From assembly GCA_030704615.1 (NCBI GenBank), contig CM060734.1, positions 56,126,042 to 56,190,041 on the forward strand: a DNA stretch of 64,000 bases, read 5' to 3'. Source of the DNA: Takakia lepidozioides (taxonomy: Eukaryota; Streptophyta; Takakiopsida; Takakiales; Takakiaceae). The notes beneath the pieces are model-generated. The model was not told the DNA's origin, searched no databases, and saw only the letters and a list, made by a program, of their open reading frames with translations. Positions 12,534-23,599 of the stretch are shown one piece after another. Each line of letters starts with the position of its first letter. The first letter of the stretch is position 1. Made by a program: the position numbers and the translations under genes.

Positions 12534-13746
12534 CCTAGTTGCAAATTTGGACGTGACGTGGCGTTGAAGCGTCAGCGTCACGTCTGACGTCAGCGACGTA
12601 CGTGCATCATGTCACGTCCTAAACGGACATTACTGTACATAAATATGTTTATTTTTTTACTTTACTATTGACTATTTACTATGAGAATCGACGTGGCAAC
12701 CGATGTGGCCTCATTACGTGGACTTCATTATTTATTTGTAAAATTCATATATTATGATTTATATTGTCAATCATGCGACCGTCAGCAACGGTTGGTCGGA
12801 CAATTTTTTTTTAAAAAAAAAATGTGCGACCACTAGAACGGGGTGGTCGCCCATTTATTTTTATTTTTAAAATGGATGCGACTACCAGTAGGTGGTGGTC
12901 GCAGCATTTTCAATTTTTTTTAATAGATGCGACCACAAGCAGAGGGTGGTCGCACATTTTTTCTTTTTTTTAAATTGGGTGCGAGAAAGTCGCATGTTAT
13001 TTTTTTTTAAAAACTGCTGCGACCACCCTCATGCTGGTGGTCGCAGATATTAAAAAACAAAAAATTGCTATGACCACCCCCCTGCTGGTGGTCGCACCTA
13101 TTAAAAAAAAGAAAAATGGTGCGACCACCCCCATGCTCGTGGTCACAGAGATTATTTTAAGGGAAAATAAAAATAAAAATAAAAATTGTTGCGACCACCC
13201 CTTGCTGGTGGTCGCACCTATTAAAAAAAACAGAAAAATGCTGCGACCACCCCATGCTGGTGGTCGCAGATATTAAAAAATAAAAAAATGTTGACCACCC
13301 CCTGATGGTGGTCGCACCTATTACAAATAAAATAAAAATTGTGCGACCACCAGTAGCAGTGGTCGCAACTGTTTAAGAAAAGAAAAAAATGCAACCACTC
13401 CTGCTGGTGGTCGCATCTATTTTTTAAAAACAAAAATGTTGCGACAACCCCTCTGCTGGTGGTCGCAACTATTAAAAAATAAGATAAATTTTGCGACCAC
13501 CACCATTTGGAGGTCGAACCAATTTAACAATAATGATTTAAAAATGACCTCAAATACTGGCGGATGGAGTAATTTATAAAACAATTCATTCACTTGCCAA
13601 GGTGTCGCTTGGAATACAACATGTCCACCTACGTGACATATTTTTTTTACCTAACTCATGTTTTACTAAATTTTCGGCAAAACTGACGTGACGTTGGTCG
13701 TGTCAGCGTCAGGTCCGACGTGACGTCACTGACGTGTGCAACCCTG
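12534..13746. mobile_element. hAT-like non-autonomous element made of palindromic repeats
   Basis: The ends are CCTAGTTGCAAA and, inverted, CAGGGTTGCACA, which agree with hAT-type termini. Flanking 8-mers CTAGAGAC and CTAGAAAC match at 7 of 8, and the intact LTR partner has the uninterrupted site (gatactggaaactggg). Next to each end is a TGACGTCACGTC-rich subterminal region. The middle is the GTGGTCGCA palindrome array. There is no coding sequence. Confidence 0.65.
12775..13525. repeat. Regular array of GCGACCACC...GGTGGTCGCA hairpins with A-rich spacers
   Basis: About a dozen short palindromes, each an arm GCGACCACC, a loop such as CCCTGCT, and the inverse arm GGTGGTCGCA. They are separated by 25-40 bp of A/T-rich spacer (tattaaaaaa...). 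Both arms vary slightly. The layout is periodic and superficially CRISPR-like, but spacers are low-complexity and the DNA is eukaryotic and transposon-borne. Each unit could form a strong hairpin in single-stranded DNA or RNA. Confidence 0.75.
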
Positions 13747-14164
13747 CTAGAAACTGGGCTAGAGTATTGGGAACTGGAAACAAGAGTAACTTGAACTGGT
13801 GTTGGCGAGACTGAAGAGTGTCCAGTCTCGCCTCCTATATATACTGACTACTAAGAAACTTCCCTAAGAAGCTTCCCCTATGGAGGTTGCTTGCTGGAGA
13901 AGTTTCCAAGATTAAACAAATGTTTCTTGATGGAGAAGCTTCCTTAAACAAAGGAGGTATCTTGATGGAGAAGTTTCCTCCAAAAGAAGCTTTCTGAGCA
14001 GTTTCCCAAGTTATTCTTGGTAATTTGGTAAACTCCTGGTAACTTGGTAAGTAATGGTAAATCATGGTAAATCACGGTAAGTCATGATAACTTCCGGTAA
14101 CATGATAACTTGGTAACTTCTGGTATTTACTCCTGGTAAGTTCCTATGGGCTATGTCCGTGACA

Positions 14165-14178
14165 TCACCCCCTCCTCT
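14165..14178 (-). other. Polypurine tract of the gypsy element
   Basis: On the minus strand AGAGGAGGGGGTGA directly precedes the 3' LTR. It is in the position and of the composition expected for the plus-strand primer of an LTR retrotransposon. Confidence 0.7.
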
Positions 14179-14619
14179 AGCGCTGCGTTCCTTGAGGAGC
14201 GGTAAAATCTTGGACTTGCTTAGAGTTGGAGAAAATCCAAAATCCGGCGAATGGTACTTGCCAAGTATTCGGGTCTTCGTTCTTGACTCAAATGATTTAT
14301 AGATCCTTGCAACCATCGATAGTGTCCAATACCTTGAACTTGGGACCACGAAGTGATTTGAGCATTCTGATGTTTGAAGCTACCTTCGTTGCCCTCTGGG
14401 TCCAAAGCCTCAACCTCCAACAGAATTATCAGACTTCGAATAAGCTTCACTTGGCGTCGTACGGGGTCCAGACGAGGAAGTACGCGTCGCATTGGTGGCC
14501 CATCGTCTCGAGAGCGTCGGCGTGATGTTGAAGGTCATGAGAGTCGGAACAACTGATCTGGTAGCTGGGTAAGTGACAACTCCAATGTATCTGGCATACT
14601 GCCAATACAAAATGCAAGA

Positions 14620-17600
14620 GTGTTGGAAGTGTAGCTATATATACTGATGTATGGTGCTCCTCCCTCCTTAGCGTGTATAAGGTACATTGAATGTGGAGTC
14701 TTCACCTTGAAGCTAACTTGGCTGACATCATCGTTGTGACGTCTTATTGACGTGTAGCTCGGGGCTTAGCTGGATATCGTTGATGAAACTCTTGGACTTT
14801 GTCAGATACATTGGCGAGGTTGGATGAAGGTTCCTACATTCGTTCGCTGATGTCGTAGCTTTTCCAATGTACGAAATACTCAAGACGTTTATACTTGATG
14901 CGAGAGTCTAGGACTTCGTCGATCTCATACTCAATTTCCTGATTGACTTCGATTGGTGGAGGTGGTACGGAGACTCTCCCTGGAATATTCGATGGATGAT
15001 ACAACTCTAATAATGAAATATGAAAGACTGGATGGATGCGCATACTTCGTGGGAGTTCAAATTAAAAACTGACCGGATTTATTTGTCGAATAATTTTGAA
15101 TGGTCCCAGGCGTTGATAATCCAACTTCCTTTATGGTCGCGAGGTTTGTATGTCCCGTCGAAGAAGCCACACACGATCTCTGACCTTGAACTGGGGTTGG
15201 AGTTGGCGACGTTGATCTGCATACTCCTTGTATTGTTTTTGAGCTTCTGCGAGGTGGAATGTAAGCTCCTTGTAAATCATAGCAAGATGAGTAGCAAGGT
15301 TTTCTACAGCATGGCTTCCAACAGTCTTCATGTGGAAAGGGTTTGCTCGAGGATGATGACCATAATTGGAGAAAAATGGAGTTTGCTTGGTCAAAGAATG
15401 TATAGTGTAGTTGTAGGCAAACTCAGCCAATGACAGAAGGTCGTCCAATAATCTTGGTAATAATTTATTATAAAGCGAAGATACTGCTCCAAAATCTGGT
15501 TTACACATTCGGTTTGACCATCAGTCTGTGGATGATTAGCTGTAGAGAGGTTGATCTTAGTACCCAATATATGAAATAATCCCCTCCGAAAATTTGATAT
15601 GAACTGTGGTCCTCGATCAGATACGATGTCCTTTAGGAACCCATGAATGCGGTAGATATTATTGAGGAAGAGTCTTGCAGTTTCCTCGCCGGTAACCGTC
15701 TTATTACATGGAATGAAATGTGTCATCTTCGTAAAACGATCTACAATAACAAGGATTGAATTGGTGGTCTTGGAAATTGGAAGGTCCCTAATAAAGTCCA
15801 TAGACACGGACGACCATGGGCCCTTGGGAATGGGTAATGGTTGAAGAAGGCCGTAAGGTCAATGTCGTGGTCCTTTTGCTCTAGCACACGTGTCGCAAGA
15901 TTTTATAAATTCTTTCACGAGTTTCCACATCTGCGGCCACCAATAGTCCCTGGATATCAATTCCATTGTTTTGTTGAAGTCGAAATGTCCTGCAGCCGGA
16001 AGATCATGACATGTTTGAAGAATTCGAAGTCGTGTAGGTCCTGGAGGTACATAGAGAAGTCCCTTGAAATAAAGTAAGCCATCTTTGAATTCGAAGTCGT
16101 TTGTAACATGTCGGTTGTCTCAAGGTCGATTTAGTTGACTTCGTAGTGTCGTGGCAAATTGGTCGCTCTTCAGTGCTTCCTGAATCCCCTTTATGATCTC
16201 TATATCGTCATAGGTGGATATACATAGCATATTCAATTGGAGATTTGCTGGTTTCAAGATGATGGATTTCTGTTGGTCAAAAGCTGCATCCCCTTCTTTT
16301 GATGCAAGATACGATCGTCGAGAAATAGCATCTGGTTTTCCTTGAAGATGTCCGGGACGGTAGGTAATAACAAAATCAAACCTTGCTAGTGACATACTCC
16401 ATCTCGCTTGACGTCGATTCAAAACACGAGCACTCATAAAATATTCAAGGTTTTTGTGGTCGGTATAAATAGTGACCTGATGTTTAGCTCCCTCCAATAG
16501 ATGACGTCACTCCTCAAAAACATCGATAATCGCTAAAAGTTCTTTGTCATGGATTTCATAATTGATCTCCGCAACGAAAATTTGCGAGAACAAAAACCAA
16601 CAGGGTGAAGTCGGCCATTTGCACCATGTTGAGAGAGTATCGCGCCAAGTGCAAAGTCCGATGCATCTGCTTCCAAAAAGAATGGTTTAGATGGGTCTAC
16701 ATGTACCAGTATTGCAGTCGTTATAAATGCCTGCTTCAGCCTTTCAAATGTTTGGTTAGCTTTCTCGTCCCATACAAATTTGTCCTTCCATGTGAGTCGT
16801 GTCAATGGTGCAGCAATTTTGGAGTAGTCCTTGATGAAGATTCTATAGAAATTTACAGATACTAGAATACATTGTACATCTCGGACCGAAGTTGGTTTAA
16901 TCCACTTGATGATGATTTGTATTTTCTTCTGATCCATAAAGACTCATTTGTTGGAAATAATCTAGCCCAAAAATTCGACTTCAGATTGGTGGAAAAGACA
17001 TTTTTTCAATTTGGCATATAGTCCTTTTTTCCTCAATTTATCAATGACAAGGCATACATTGCGACCATGTTCTTCTTCATTATGTGAAAATATCAAAATG
17101 TCGTCCAAATAGATGACTACAAAGTCATCTAAAAATTCTCGAAAGATGTCATTCATCATGTGTTGAAAAATTGCTGGAGCATTTGTAAGACCGAAAGGCA
17201 TAACACTGTATTCGAAATGTCCGTACCTTGTGCGAAAAACAGTCTTCCATTCGTCTCCTTCTCTTATTCGTACAAGGTTGTAAGCTCCTCTCAAGTCGAT
17301 CTTTGTGAAAAAATTTGCTCGTCCAAGTTGTTCGAGGAGTCTGGAAATCAACGGTAGTGGGTAACGATTTTTTATAGTGACTTTGTTGAGCCCACGATAG
17401 TCCACACACATGCATAACGATCCGTCATTCTTCTTCACAAATAAAATAGGTGCTCCCGCGGGTGATTTTGAATGTCGAATGAAATTCTTTGACAAATTTT
17501 CATCAATGTATTCGCGTAAAGTAGCCAGCTCTGTATGAGATAAATTGTAGATCGGGCCGAATGGTGATTGAGCTCATTCTTGCAACTCAATTGCACAATC

Positions 17601-18331
17601 ATAAGGTCGATGTTCTGGCAACATGTCTGCATTTTTCTTCTCGAAGACATAATTGAAATCTTGATATTGAGTGGGTAATGTCGAAGTACCTTGGTCTGTT
17701 GTGGTTTTGATTGGAGTCGCATAAAGTGCAAATGTCGCGTCTTTCTTCGTAGCTCTCATGAAGGCTTTAGCTCCAAGAAACAGGGGTTGAATGTTTTGGG
17801 TACTTTTGCATTTTTGTCTTGCAGAAATTTTTCGTGATCGCCAGTCGATGTCAGGATTATGAAGTACAAACCATGGAAGTCCAAGGATCACAGGATTCGT
17901 TGGAGACTGGATGACATTGAAAATAATTTGTGATGTTTGATTTTTAAGCTTCACTTCAAGGGATCGAGTTTCATGGTCAATATTTCCTGATGCTAACGGT
18001 CGTCCATAGATGACTTCAACAGGGGCCGAGAATTTCTTTCTTATGAACGTTAAATTGTGTTGTTTCGCAAAGTCTTTGTCAATAAAACACGCTGAAGCGC
18101 CCGAGTCCAAAAGTGCTTCTACGGAGATATCTCGATTTTGCATCCTGATTTTTACTGGAACTGTGAAACAATGTATAGGGTCTGGAGATAGAAAAAAACC
18201 ATTTTTTGGTGAGGAATTTAGGGTGTCCAGCCGCATGGTCCCTACTGTGACTGGACATCTTCGTTTTCCGACCTCCTCGTATTGAACACTTGAGTTGTGC
18301 CCCGAGTTTTGAATCTCTTCTTGTTGGGGCA
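14620..18331 (-). pseudogene. Gypsy pol: protease, reverse transcriptase, RNase H, integrase, chromodomain
   Basis: Domains in order on the minus strand: a retropepsin with DSGA (about 18,090-18,110); reverse transcriptase with the MPFGLTNAP and YLDD motifs (about 16,960-17,495); RNase H with [10 protein letters not shown] (about 16,120-16,497). Integrase follows, with an HHCC zinc region (about 15,850-16,060, ending CDTCARAK) and catalytic D/E in VSDRGPQF and TECVNQILEQYL. Last comes a chromodomain (about 14,834-14,960, YFVHWKSYDISER). The frame is broken several times; in the chromodomain the conserved Trp after ISERM is a TAG stop. The product would have been the replication and integration polyprotein. 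Confidence 0.85.
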
Positions 18332-19285
18332 GTTTAATGCTATGCGTCTTCTCCGCAATAAAGACATAACCCATTCGAGCGCCGTCTTTGTTTTTCTTGT
18401 GGCGTCAATGGCTTAAATTGGACAACATCAATCTGCATAGGATCATTACCGGATGTCTGATGGATCGTTGTGTTGGGTGGCGTAGTAGCAGCGGCATGGT
18501 ATGTTGTCGACCATCCAGATCGCTTCTCTTGACATCTTTCGAGCAAACGATTATCATATGCAATGACTTGGGGGTGATGAATTTGCTCGGTGTACTCACG
18601 TTTGACATTGTCAGCAATAAATCTTCTACATCTTCTTTTAGGCCACATCAAAACGACTAATGAGGCTCTTCTTATTCCAGTCGAGGTCGCACGCAAGTTG
18701 TCGAAATTCGGCAGCTTAAACGGAAGCTGGACGTGCTCTTTGTCAAAAATTTCGCATCTTTGTCTCTACAACTCTCTCTCTATTATTCTCTCCAAACGTT
18801 GCAGTGAACTCGGACATGAACGCTTCAAATTGTATAGTAAATGCGAATTTTTCTCTAATAGCGGGTGCAAACCAAGATAGGGCAGTGCCTGATAGAAGGG
18901 TGCCCATGAATCCCACTTGAATACCTTCATCAGGATAGCGTTGTGGATGTAGTCGTAGGAACAATCGTACTTGTTGAACAAAACCGCAAAATCTTGATCT
19001 CGTCCCATCAAATTTTTTGGGCATGCTGACCTTTGGTTCCCTTGTAATTTGTTGAAGATTTGGAGGAACCGTTGCAGTAGGATTTGTTGTAGTAGGGACT
19101 CGTAAGATTGAAGATCCATTGTTCGACTCTTTCAACTCTGAAATTTGTTGTTGCAAATTGTTGAGAGCGTTGCCAAGATCTTGAGACTGATCAACTTGTA
19201 GTTGGGCAGTAGAGGCATGAAGTTCTTGCATCTGGAACTGAAGACCCTGCAATGTGGCGACCATTTCCGCAAATGTGCCTTCCAT
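18332..19285 (-). pseudogene. Gypsy Gag-like protein with disrupted CCHC zinc knuckle
   Basis: Starts near 19,285 (MEGTFAEMVATLQGL) with a coiled-coil-like N-terminus. The retrotransposon Gag core follows (KKFDGT, FLRLHPQRYPDEG, GTALSWFAP, FMSEFTATFG). A frameshift near 18,740 moves the frame, and a second break lies in the zinc knuckle around 18,325-18,372. There CLYCGEDA and the matching H...C half are in different frames. Gag would form the virus-like particle; this copy is dead. Confidence 0.75.
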
Positions 19286-19299
19286 CTTAACTAACTAAG

Positions 19300-19323
19300 A
19301 AACAAACTTGAGTCTCGCCAAAC
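19300..19323 (-). other. Candidate primer-binding site
   Basis: Next to the 5' LTR the minus strand reads GTTTGGCGAGACTCAAG. A tRNA 3' end ending ...GAGTCTCGCCA would pair from the TGG. It is not the common initiator-Met site (TGGTATCAGAGC); the tRNA is not identified. Confidence 0.4.
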
Positions 19324-19955
19324 TATCAAGGACAAGAATATGACTGAACACAAACAAGAGATCAGACTAGAGGTACAAGACTAGACAAGAAGTCAAGGTC
19401 GGCGCGGCCGTATGCATGATGAGTAAATAAGAATCAAGACGATCTTTATAACAATGAACAAGAGTACAAGATATTGGAACATGACTTGAATACTGGAATG
19501 CTGGAAACTGGACTGGAGTACCAGATACTGGAAACTGGGCTAGAGTACTGGGAACTGGAAACAAGAGTAACTTGAACTGGTGTTGGCGAGACTGAAGAGT
19601 GTCCAGTCTCGCCTCCTATATATACTGGCTACTAAGAAGCTTCCCTAAGAAGCTTCCTCTATGGAGGTTGTTTGCTGGAGAAGTTTCCAAGATTAAACAA
19701 AGGTTTCTTGATGGAGAAGCTTCCTTAAACAAAGGAGGTATCTTGATGGAGAAGTTTCTTCCAAAAGAAGCTTCCTGAGCAGTTTCCCAAGTTATTCTTG
19801 GTAATTTGATAAACTCCTGGTAACTTGGTAAGTAATGATAAATCATGGTAGATCATGGTAGATCACGGTAAGTCATGGTAACTTTCGGTAATTTGATAAC
19901 TTGGTAACTTCTGGTATTTACTCCTGGTAAGTTCATCTGGGCTATGTCCGTGACA
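19324..19955 (-). repeat. 5' LTR of the gypsy element
   Basis: A 632-bp LTR, read on the minus strand, flanked outside by the GAGCC duplication. Its inner end reads TATCAAGG on the plus strand where the partner has TGTCAAGG, so the terminal dinucleotide is mutated. It contains numerous GGTAA-type short repeats and a 'tatatatactgg' TATA-like box near 19,615. Confidence 0.85.
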
Positions 19956-20339
19956 GAGCCTGTCCTCATACCATCCTCCATGGACGAAGAATTTGCAGAC
20001 ATACTTCGCATTGTTGGTGACGACAAATACCTGGAGAAACATGTGTTGTCTTCTCTTCGAATCTGTAGGGGGCAGCTTGTTGATATTCTCGCCAAGAGTG
20101 TTGCAGGAATGTTGCACCTTGCGGCAGCAAAGAGCTTGCGTCCTGTAAATGACAACAACAATATATCGCTGAAAAGGAAACGAGATTTCGTTGAGGCATG
20201 GCAAACGCGACCCAGAGTCTTACGCAAAACAGGGAAGAGGGTTGGTGCCCCCAACACTTGCAGTACACATATACTCCACAATCCGGAGGGTTGCAGACCG
20301 TATACTAGTTGTAAAGTAGAGTAAAATATGTAGGAAATG

Positions 20340-21190
20340 CTACACTATCATTCTCCCGATGAAATAAAAATTCGGTAGTACGATTGCATGTGCACAAGAC
20401 TTCCAACCTGTCTGCCAACCAGTCTGCTGAACGAGTCTTGTGGCGTCTGGACCAGTCTGCTCAACTAGTCTTCTGGCGTCTGAACCAGTTTGTTGTACCA
20501 GGCTTTTGCTCATCGGACGTCTTGTGGTCATAGGTTTATAATCACTCTGACTTGTCCATCAGCAGGAAAACAAAGTATGCAGGGTGCGGAGTACACAGTC
20601 TCCTGAGCAGACCAGTCTCCTGGTTCTGAACTGGCCTGCACCCAGCTGACCAGTGACCCTCATGCGGTCTGCCCATCAGACTCGCCATTCTGAGTACGGT
20701 GGACCCTCACTTACTCTGCTTACCAGACTTGGTAGACTACTGGCCAATGCCATCCGCCTGTACTCTAACACTCCGGCAACTCTCGGCAGTCTGCTCACCA
20801 GTGCAGACTCATGGTTCCCAATCGCATCTGTCAGTCTGCTGGACTGGTCCCATTTCCTTAATCTGTCGGACTCTCGTCAGTCTGGCGACATTTCACCAGC
20901 CTAGGCATACCCTCTTCACGTACTCTGGCAGTCTGCTGACTCTAGGCTGTTTGCTGACCAGTGGACTCCCTTGGTATGTTAAACAAAATAATTGTGTTTG
21001 CTCGCACTATGCAGGGGTAAGTCCGCTTAACAACATGCAGTGAATTGGTTACAAGTCTATAGCAAGTACTCCACATTGCACTCATCATCGACCAATAGGA
21101 TGTGCAAAGTCATCTTTTATTTCGTTGCAAATGCTCAAAAGCATGCGTACATGACAAATGCGTCCTATGGTGCATCTCTAATCTCGGGCC
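20340..21190. repeat. AGTCTGCTG-motif-rich spacer between transposase and Ulp1 genes
   Basis: This spacer separates the convergent 3' ends of the transposase and Ulp1 genes. It holds many degenerate copies of AGTCTGCT / AGCAGACT-type words (for example in 20,400-20,500 and 20,580-20,960) and no supportable gene. Confidence 0.6.
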
Positions 21191-21201
21191 CAAACGGATA
21201 T

Positions 21202-23224
21202 CTATGAGGATACTGCTTTCTCAGCAGCGGCCAAACCATTCAAGATGTACTTAAGACACTGCATCCGTTGGCCAAGTGCAAACTTGAACGTAAACCAGTT
21301 TTTTGTGAAAGGTACTCCTCTCTCTGCCCTTTTAGAAGAGGTTTGACTATGCCCAATTTGTAGCCATTCATAATATCCTTGGATGAATGACATGACATAA
21401 AACCCACATTCCCAACTGAATGGCTGTTGGGGCATTTCATGCTGGTTGAACTGAAATGTCCTAACCTCCTCCCAACCCGGTGAATCAACACTGTAGCCTA
21501 AACATTCTGCATGCAGCTTCCCTATCCATGACAAAACATATGGCAACCATGCAAAGACTCGATGAAGTTCATGTGAGTGTAGCAGCCTTTCCGCACGTCG
21601 ATGACAACAACACTCCATTGCCCCCTGCAAGATGATTCTCATGAGTCTCATGGCAGCACACTCTCAGCCCATAGTCCTCTCAGCAGACCACTCCAGTTGA
21701 CTCTCCAGCAGACTCCACAAACTCGCAGACTGAGTTTTGGTCCTAGTACACTCATCAAACTCAGGACTCAGCAGACTCAGCACATTGAGCAGACTCGGAA
21801 GATTGAGCAGACTCAGCAGACTCAGGAGAGTGGGCAGACTGAGCATACTGTCCGAACTCAGAGAGGCCGATAAGAATGGTCTGACCTCATTCAAAAGACT
21901 GGGTAGACTTGCTGAGCAGACTGGGAGGACTACTCACAAAAGGCCGGTAAGAACGGACTTACCTCATTCAAAAGACTGGGCAGATTTGCCAGACTGAGCA
22001 GACTGAACGGACTCAACCACCAAGAGGCCGGTGTGAACGGACTGACGTCATTCAATTTAAGACTGGCCCGATAGAACAGATTGGGTATGCGAGATCTTAC
22101 TCCTCCACAATCGGAATGATTATATGATGGCAGTCTTTTATGTCTTTGTTGAGCCGAGGGATGCTCTAGCAAGAATGCAGATTGTCCACTAGCCTTTCCC
22201 GTGGCCCGTCCCAATATATCATCATAAGAGACCATTTGAGGCTGGCAGAAGAGCAATAGTACTTGAGTACTTCTCCTCAACCGTCTTATCATAGAAACGA
22301 CACCACAGCTCCAGCATTCTATCTGTGCACTCCGACTCCTCCGTCTCAAGTGGCTTCAAGTCCGGAGGCCCGATGGAGCACTCATACTGGGGGTCGCCTT
22401 CATAAAACTTAACCATGGCATGGCCGGCCGCCACATTTCGTCGCAGGGCCGCGGCAAAATGAGAACCCAACCTGCACACAGACCACGATCTTGTGTGAAA
22501 ACCCATGTACGCAACGGTCTGAGTGGACTGACTCCATTCACCAGACTGTCTAGACTGAGTGGACTGAGCAGACTCATAGACTCACCAGACCAAGGGGACT
22601 GAGCAGACTCACACTTCTGAGCAGACTGGAGTGACCAGACTCAGCAGACTGGGAGGATTACTCACTAGTGCATTTGTCGCTGAAGAACCACTTCCTTGTC
22701 CGTATCCAATGCCATTTTGCTGTCCTTGTTCATGAAGACAACGGACTTGCCTTTCTTTGCAGGTTTCTTCGCAACAGGACCCTCACGACTTCCTGAGACT
22801 GCTCTACGACAGTCCGCTTCTTCGTTCTACTTGTGCCCTGGGATTCAGCGACTACTGTGGCCGGGTTCGATTTAGCAGACTGACGAAGTGATACAGTCCT
22901 GCTTCGCAGCACGATTGTGTTTGCATGTTTGTTCATACTTGGAGGACCTGTCTTGGCAGCCTCACGGGTCGCATGCGTTGAACTAATCCGTGCATCTGTT
23001 GGCGTTGTAAATAAGCCACCTTTCTGGTTGTGGAGCAAACATGAGCAGCATGGGCGGGTTGTAGAATTGCCTGGGAGCGAAACGGTGTCCCAAGGTCCAT
23101 GGGGCAAACATCCTGTAGGTACAGCAGATCCTGTCAATACACGGAAATTGAACATAAATATGAAATCATAGAGGTGAAAGACGGCAGGGCACAACCTGTA
23201 CGGCGTCATTGGAAGGAAGCGCAT
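21202..23224 (-). pseudogene. Ulp1/C48 cysteine protease gene of the MULE
   Basis: Exons read on the minus strand are about 23,130-22,690, 22,471-22,101 and 21,624-21,202, with GT-AG junctions that keep phase at the last one. The C48 part has HHIIIPIVEE, then GQWSVVVIDV, where the catalytic His (normally GHW) is Gln. The Gln-helper region (FNQHEMPQQ) and the catalytic Cys in WECGFYVM follow. There is a frameshift near 22,240 and another within the last exon after THMNFIES, and a TAG replaces the Trp of the LHSCWSIP-like block. The upstream exon is basic (AKKPAKKGK). Ulp1-like genes are carried by several plant MULEs; their role in transposition is unclear. Introns are packed with AGTCTGCT motifs, exons are not. 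Confidence 0.75.
21774..21862. repeat. 9-bp tandem repeat, unit GACTCAGCA
   Basis: About ten units of nine bases (GACTCAGCA, GATTGAGCA, GACTGAGCA and so on) lie in the last intron of the Ulp1 gene. On the gene's own strand the unit contains GAGTCTGCT, the element-wide motif. Confidence 0.75.
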
Positions 23225-23334
23225 GGACAGACTGCTCCCCTGCTTGACCGCCCAAGTCCGGACCGCCTATAGCCAGGGGCACTGACAGACTCTGTGTGCA
23301 TGGCATGTTGGCCCTCAGTCTGTCCAATGTCAGC

Positions 23335-23425
23335 GTCAGTCTGCTGCTCAGTCCGCTCGCCGCTTTGGTCAGTCTGCTGCTCAGTCCGCTCGCCGCTTTG
23401 GTCAGTCTGCTATCCAGTCTGGTGG
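23335..23425. repeat. 33-bp tandem duplication of motif-bearing sequence
   Basis: A unit starting CAGTCTGCTGCTCAGTCCGC is repeated head to tail with a period of 33 bp, followed by a truncated third copy. It lies upstream of the Ulp1 coding region. A poly-G tract of about 20 bases follows at 23,522-23,540. Confidence 0.65.
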
Positions 23426-23599
23426 ACACTCTCGTGGGCGGGGGGAACGGCATGTTGGCCCTTAGTTTGTCCATGCTCAGTGTCCTTAGTGTCTACTTTT
23501 GCTACGCACCAGTTCATTGATTGGGGGGGGGGGGGGGGGGGATGTCGAAACAGTGATATGAGAAGTGCGTCTGAACATCGTTCAGTTCAGGGAGACCAA

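Larger units (their letters stand above)
12351..14164 (-). repeat. 3' LTR of the gypsy element, with a 1.2-kb hAT-like insertion
   Basis: The outer edge begins TGTCAAGGACAAGAA and the inner edge ends GTCCGTGACA, matching the other LTR. Without the insertion at 12,534-13,746 and one 8-bp duplication it is about 593 bp, close to the 632 bp of its partner. The difference includes a missing segment near the start (the partner has extra sequence around 19,365-19,405). It contains the conserved 'cgcctcctatatatact' TATA-like box near 13,833. Confidence 0.85.
12351..19955 (-). mobile_element. Ty3/gypsy chromovirus-type LTR retrotransposon (Tcn1-like), degenerate
   Basis: LTRs lie at 19,324-19,955 (5') and 12,351-14,164 (3', enlarged by a later insertion). 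The 5-bp target duplication GAGCC is present at 12,346-12,350 and 19,956-19,960. Coding order on the minus strand is Gag, protease, reverse transcriptase, RNase H, integrase, chromodomain, as in chromoviruses. A purine tract abuts the 3' LTR and a TGG-starting primer-binding candidate abuts the 5' LTR. Gag and pol carry stops and frameshifts, so the copy is inactive. Removal restores the MULE transposase frame (D-A-E-P-V-L-I-P). Assignment to the Tcn1-like group rests on the overall look of the Gag and pol sequences and needs a tree. Confidence 0.88.
6062..20324 (+). pseudogene. MULE transposase (DDE, SWIM zinc finger), interrupted by CACTA and gypsy insertions
   Basis: Reconstructed exons are 6062-6384, 6509-7245, 7335-7534, 10257-11016, 12205-12350 and 19961-20324. 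The breaks at 11,016 and 12,350 are insertions rather than introns. Start is MDVEAEGDNIL. A Cys/His-containing region lies near 6660-6790, and the first catalytic Asp is in ACDATFGTN (about 7210-7230). The second Asp is in FIVDDTNAEINAI (about 7495-7530), and the Glu is in ASIEAYHGNLK (about 10,580-10,615). A SWIM finger CxCx8CxH follows at 10,924-10,965. The basic C-terminus ends at 20,324. Intron 7535-10256 is long and full of AGTCTGCTG-type motifs. In-frame stops lie at 6125 (TGA), in about 6995-7005, in MPDW(stop)PNAF near 7480, and after the SWIM motif; a frameshift lies near 6905-6950. The enzyme family is clear and the gene is dead. Confidence 0.85.

Noticed and set aside
12775-13525. 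CRISPR-like regular palindromic array
   Set aside because: The spacers are low-complexity A/T runs, the repeats vary, no cas genes are present and the DNA is plant nuclear. It is part of a hAT-like element.
23522-23540. Poly-G tract as a regulatory G-quadruplex
   Set aside because: A single uninterrupted homopolymer in decayed transposon DNA; slippage is the simplest explanation.
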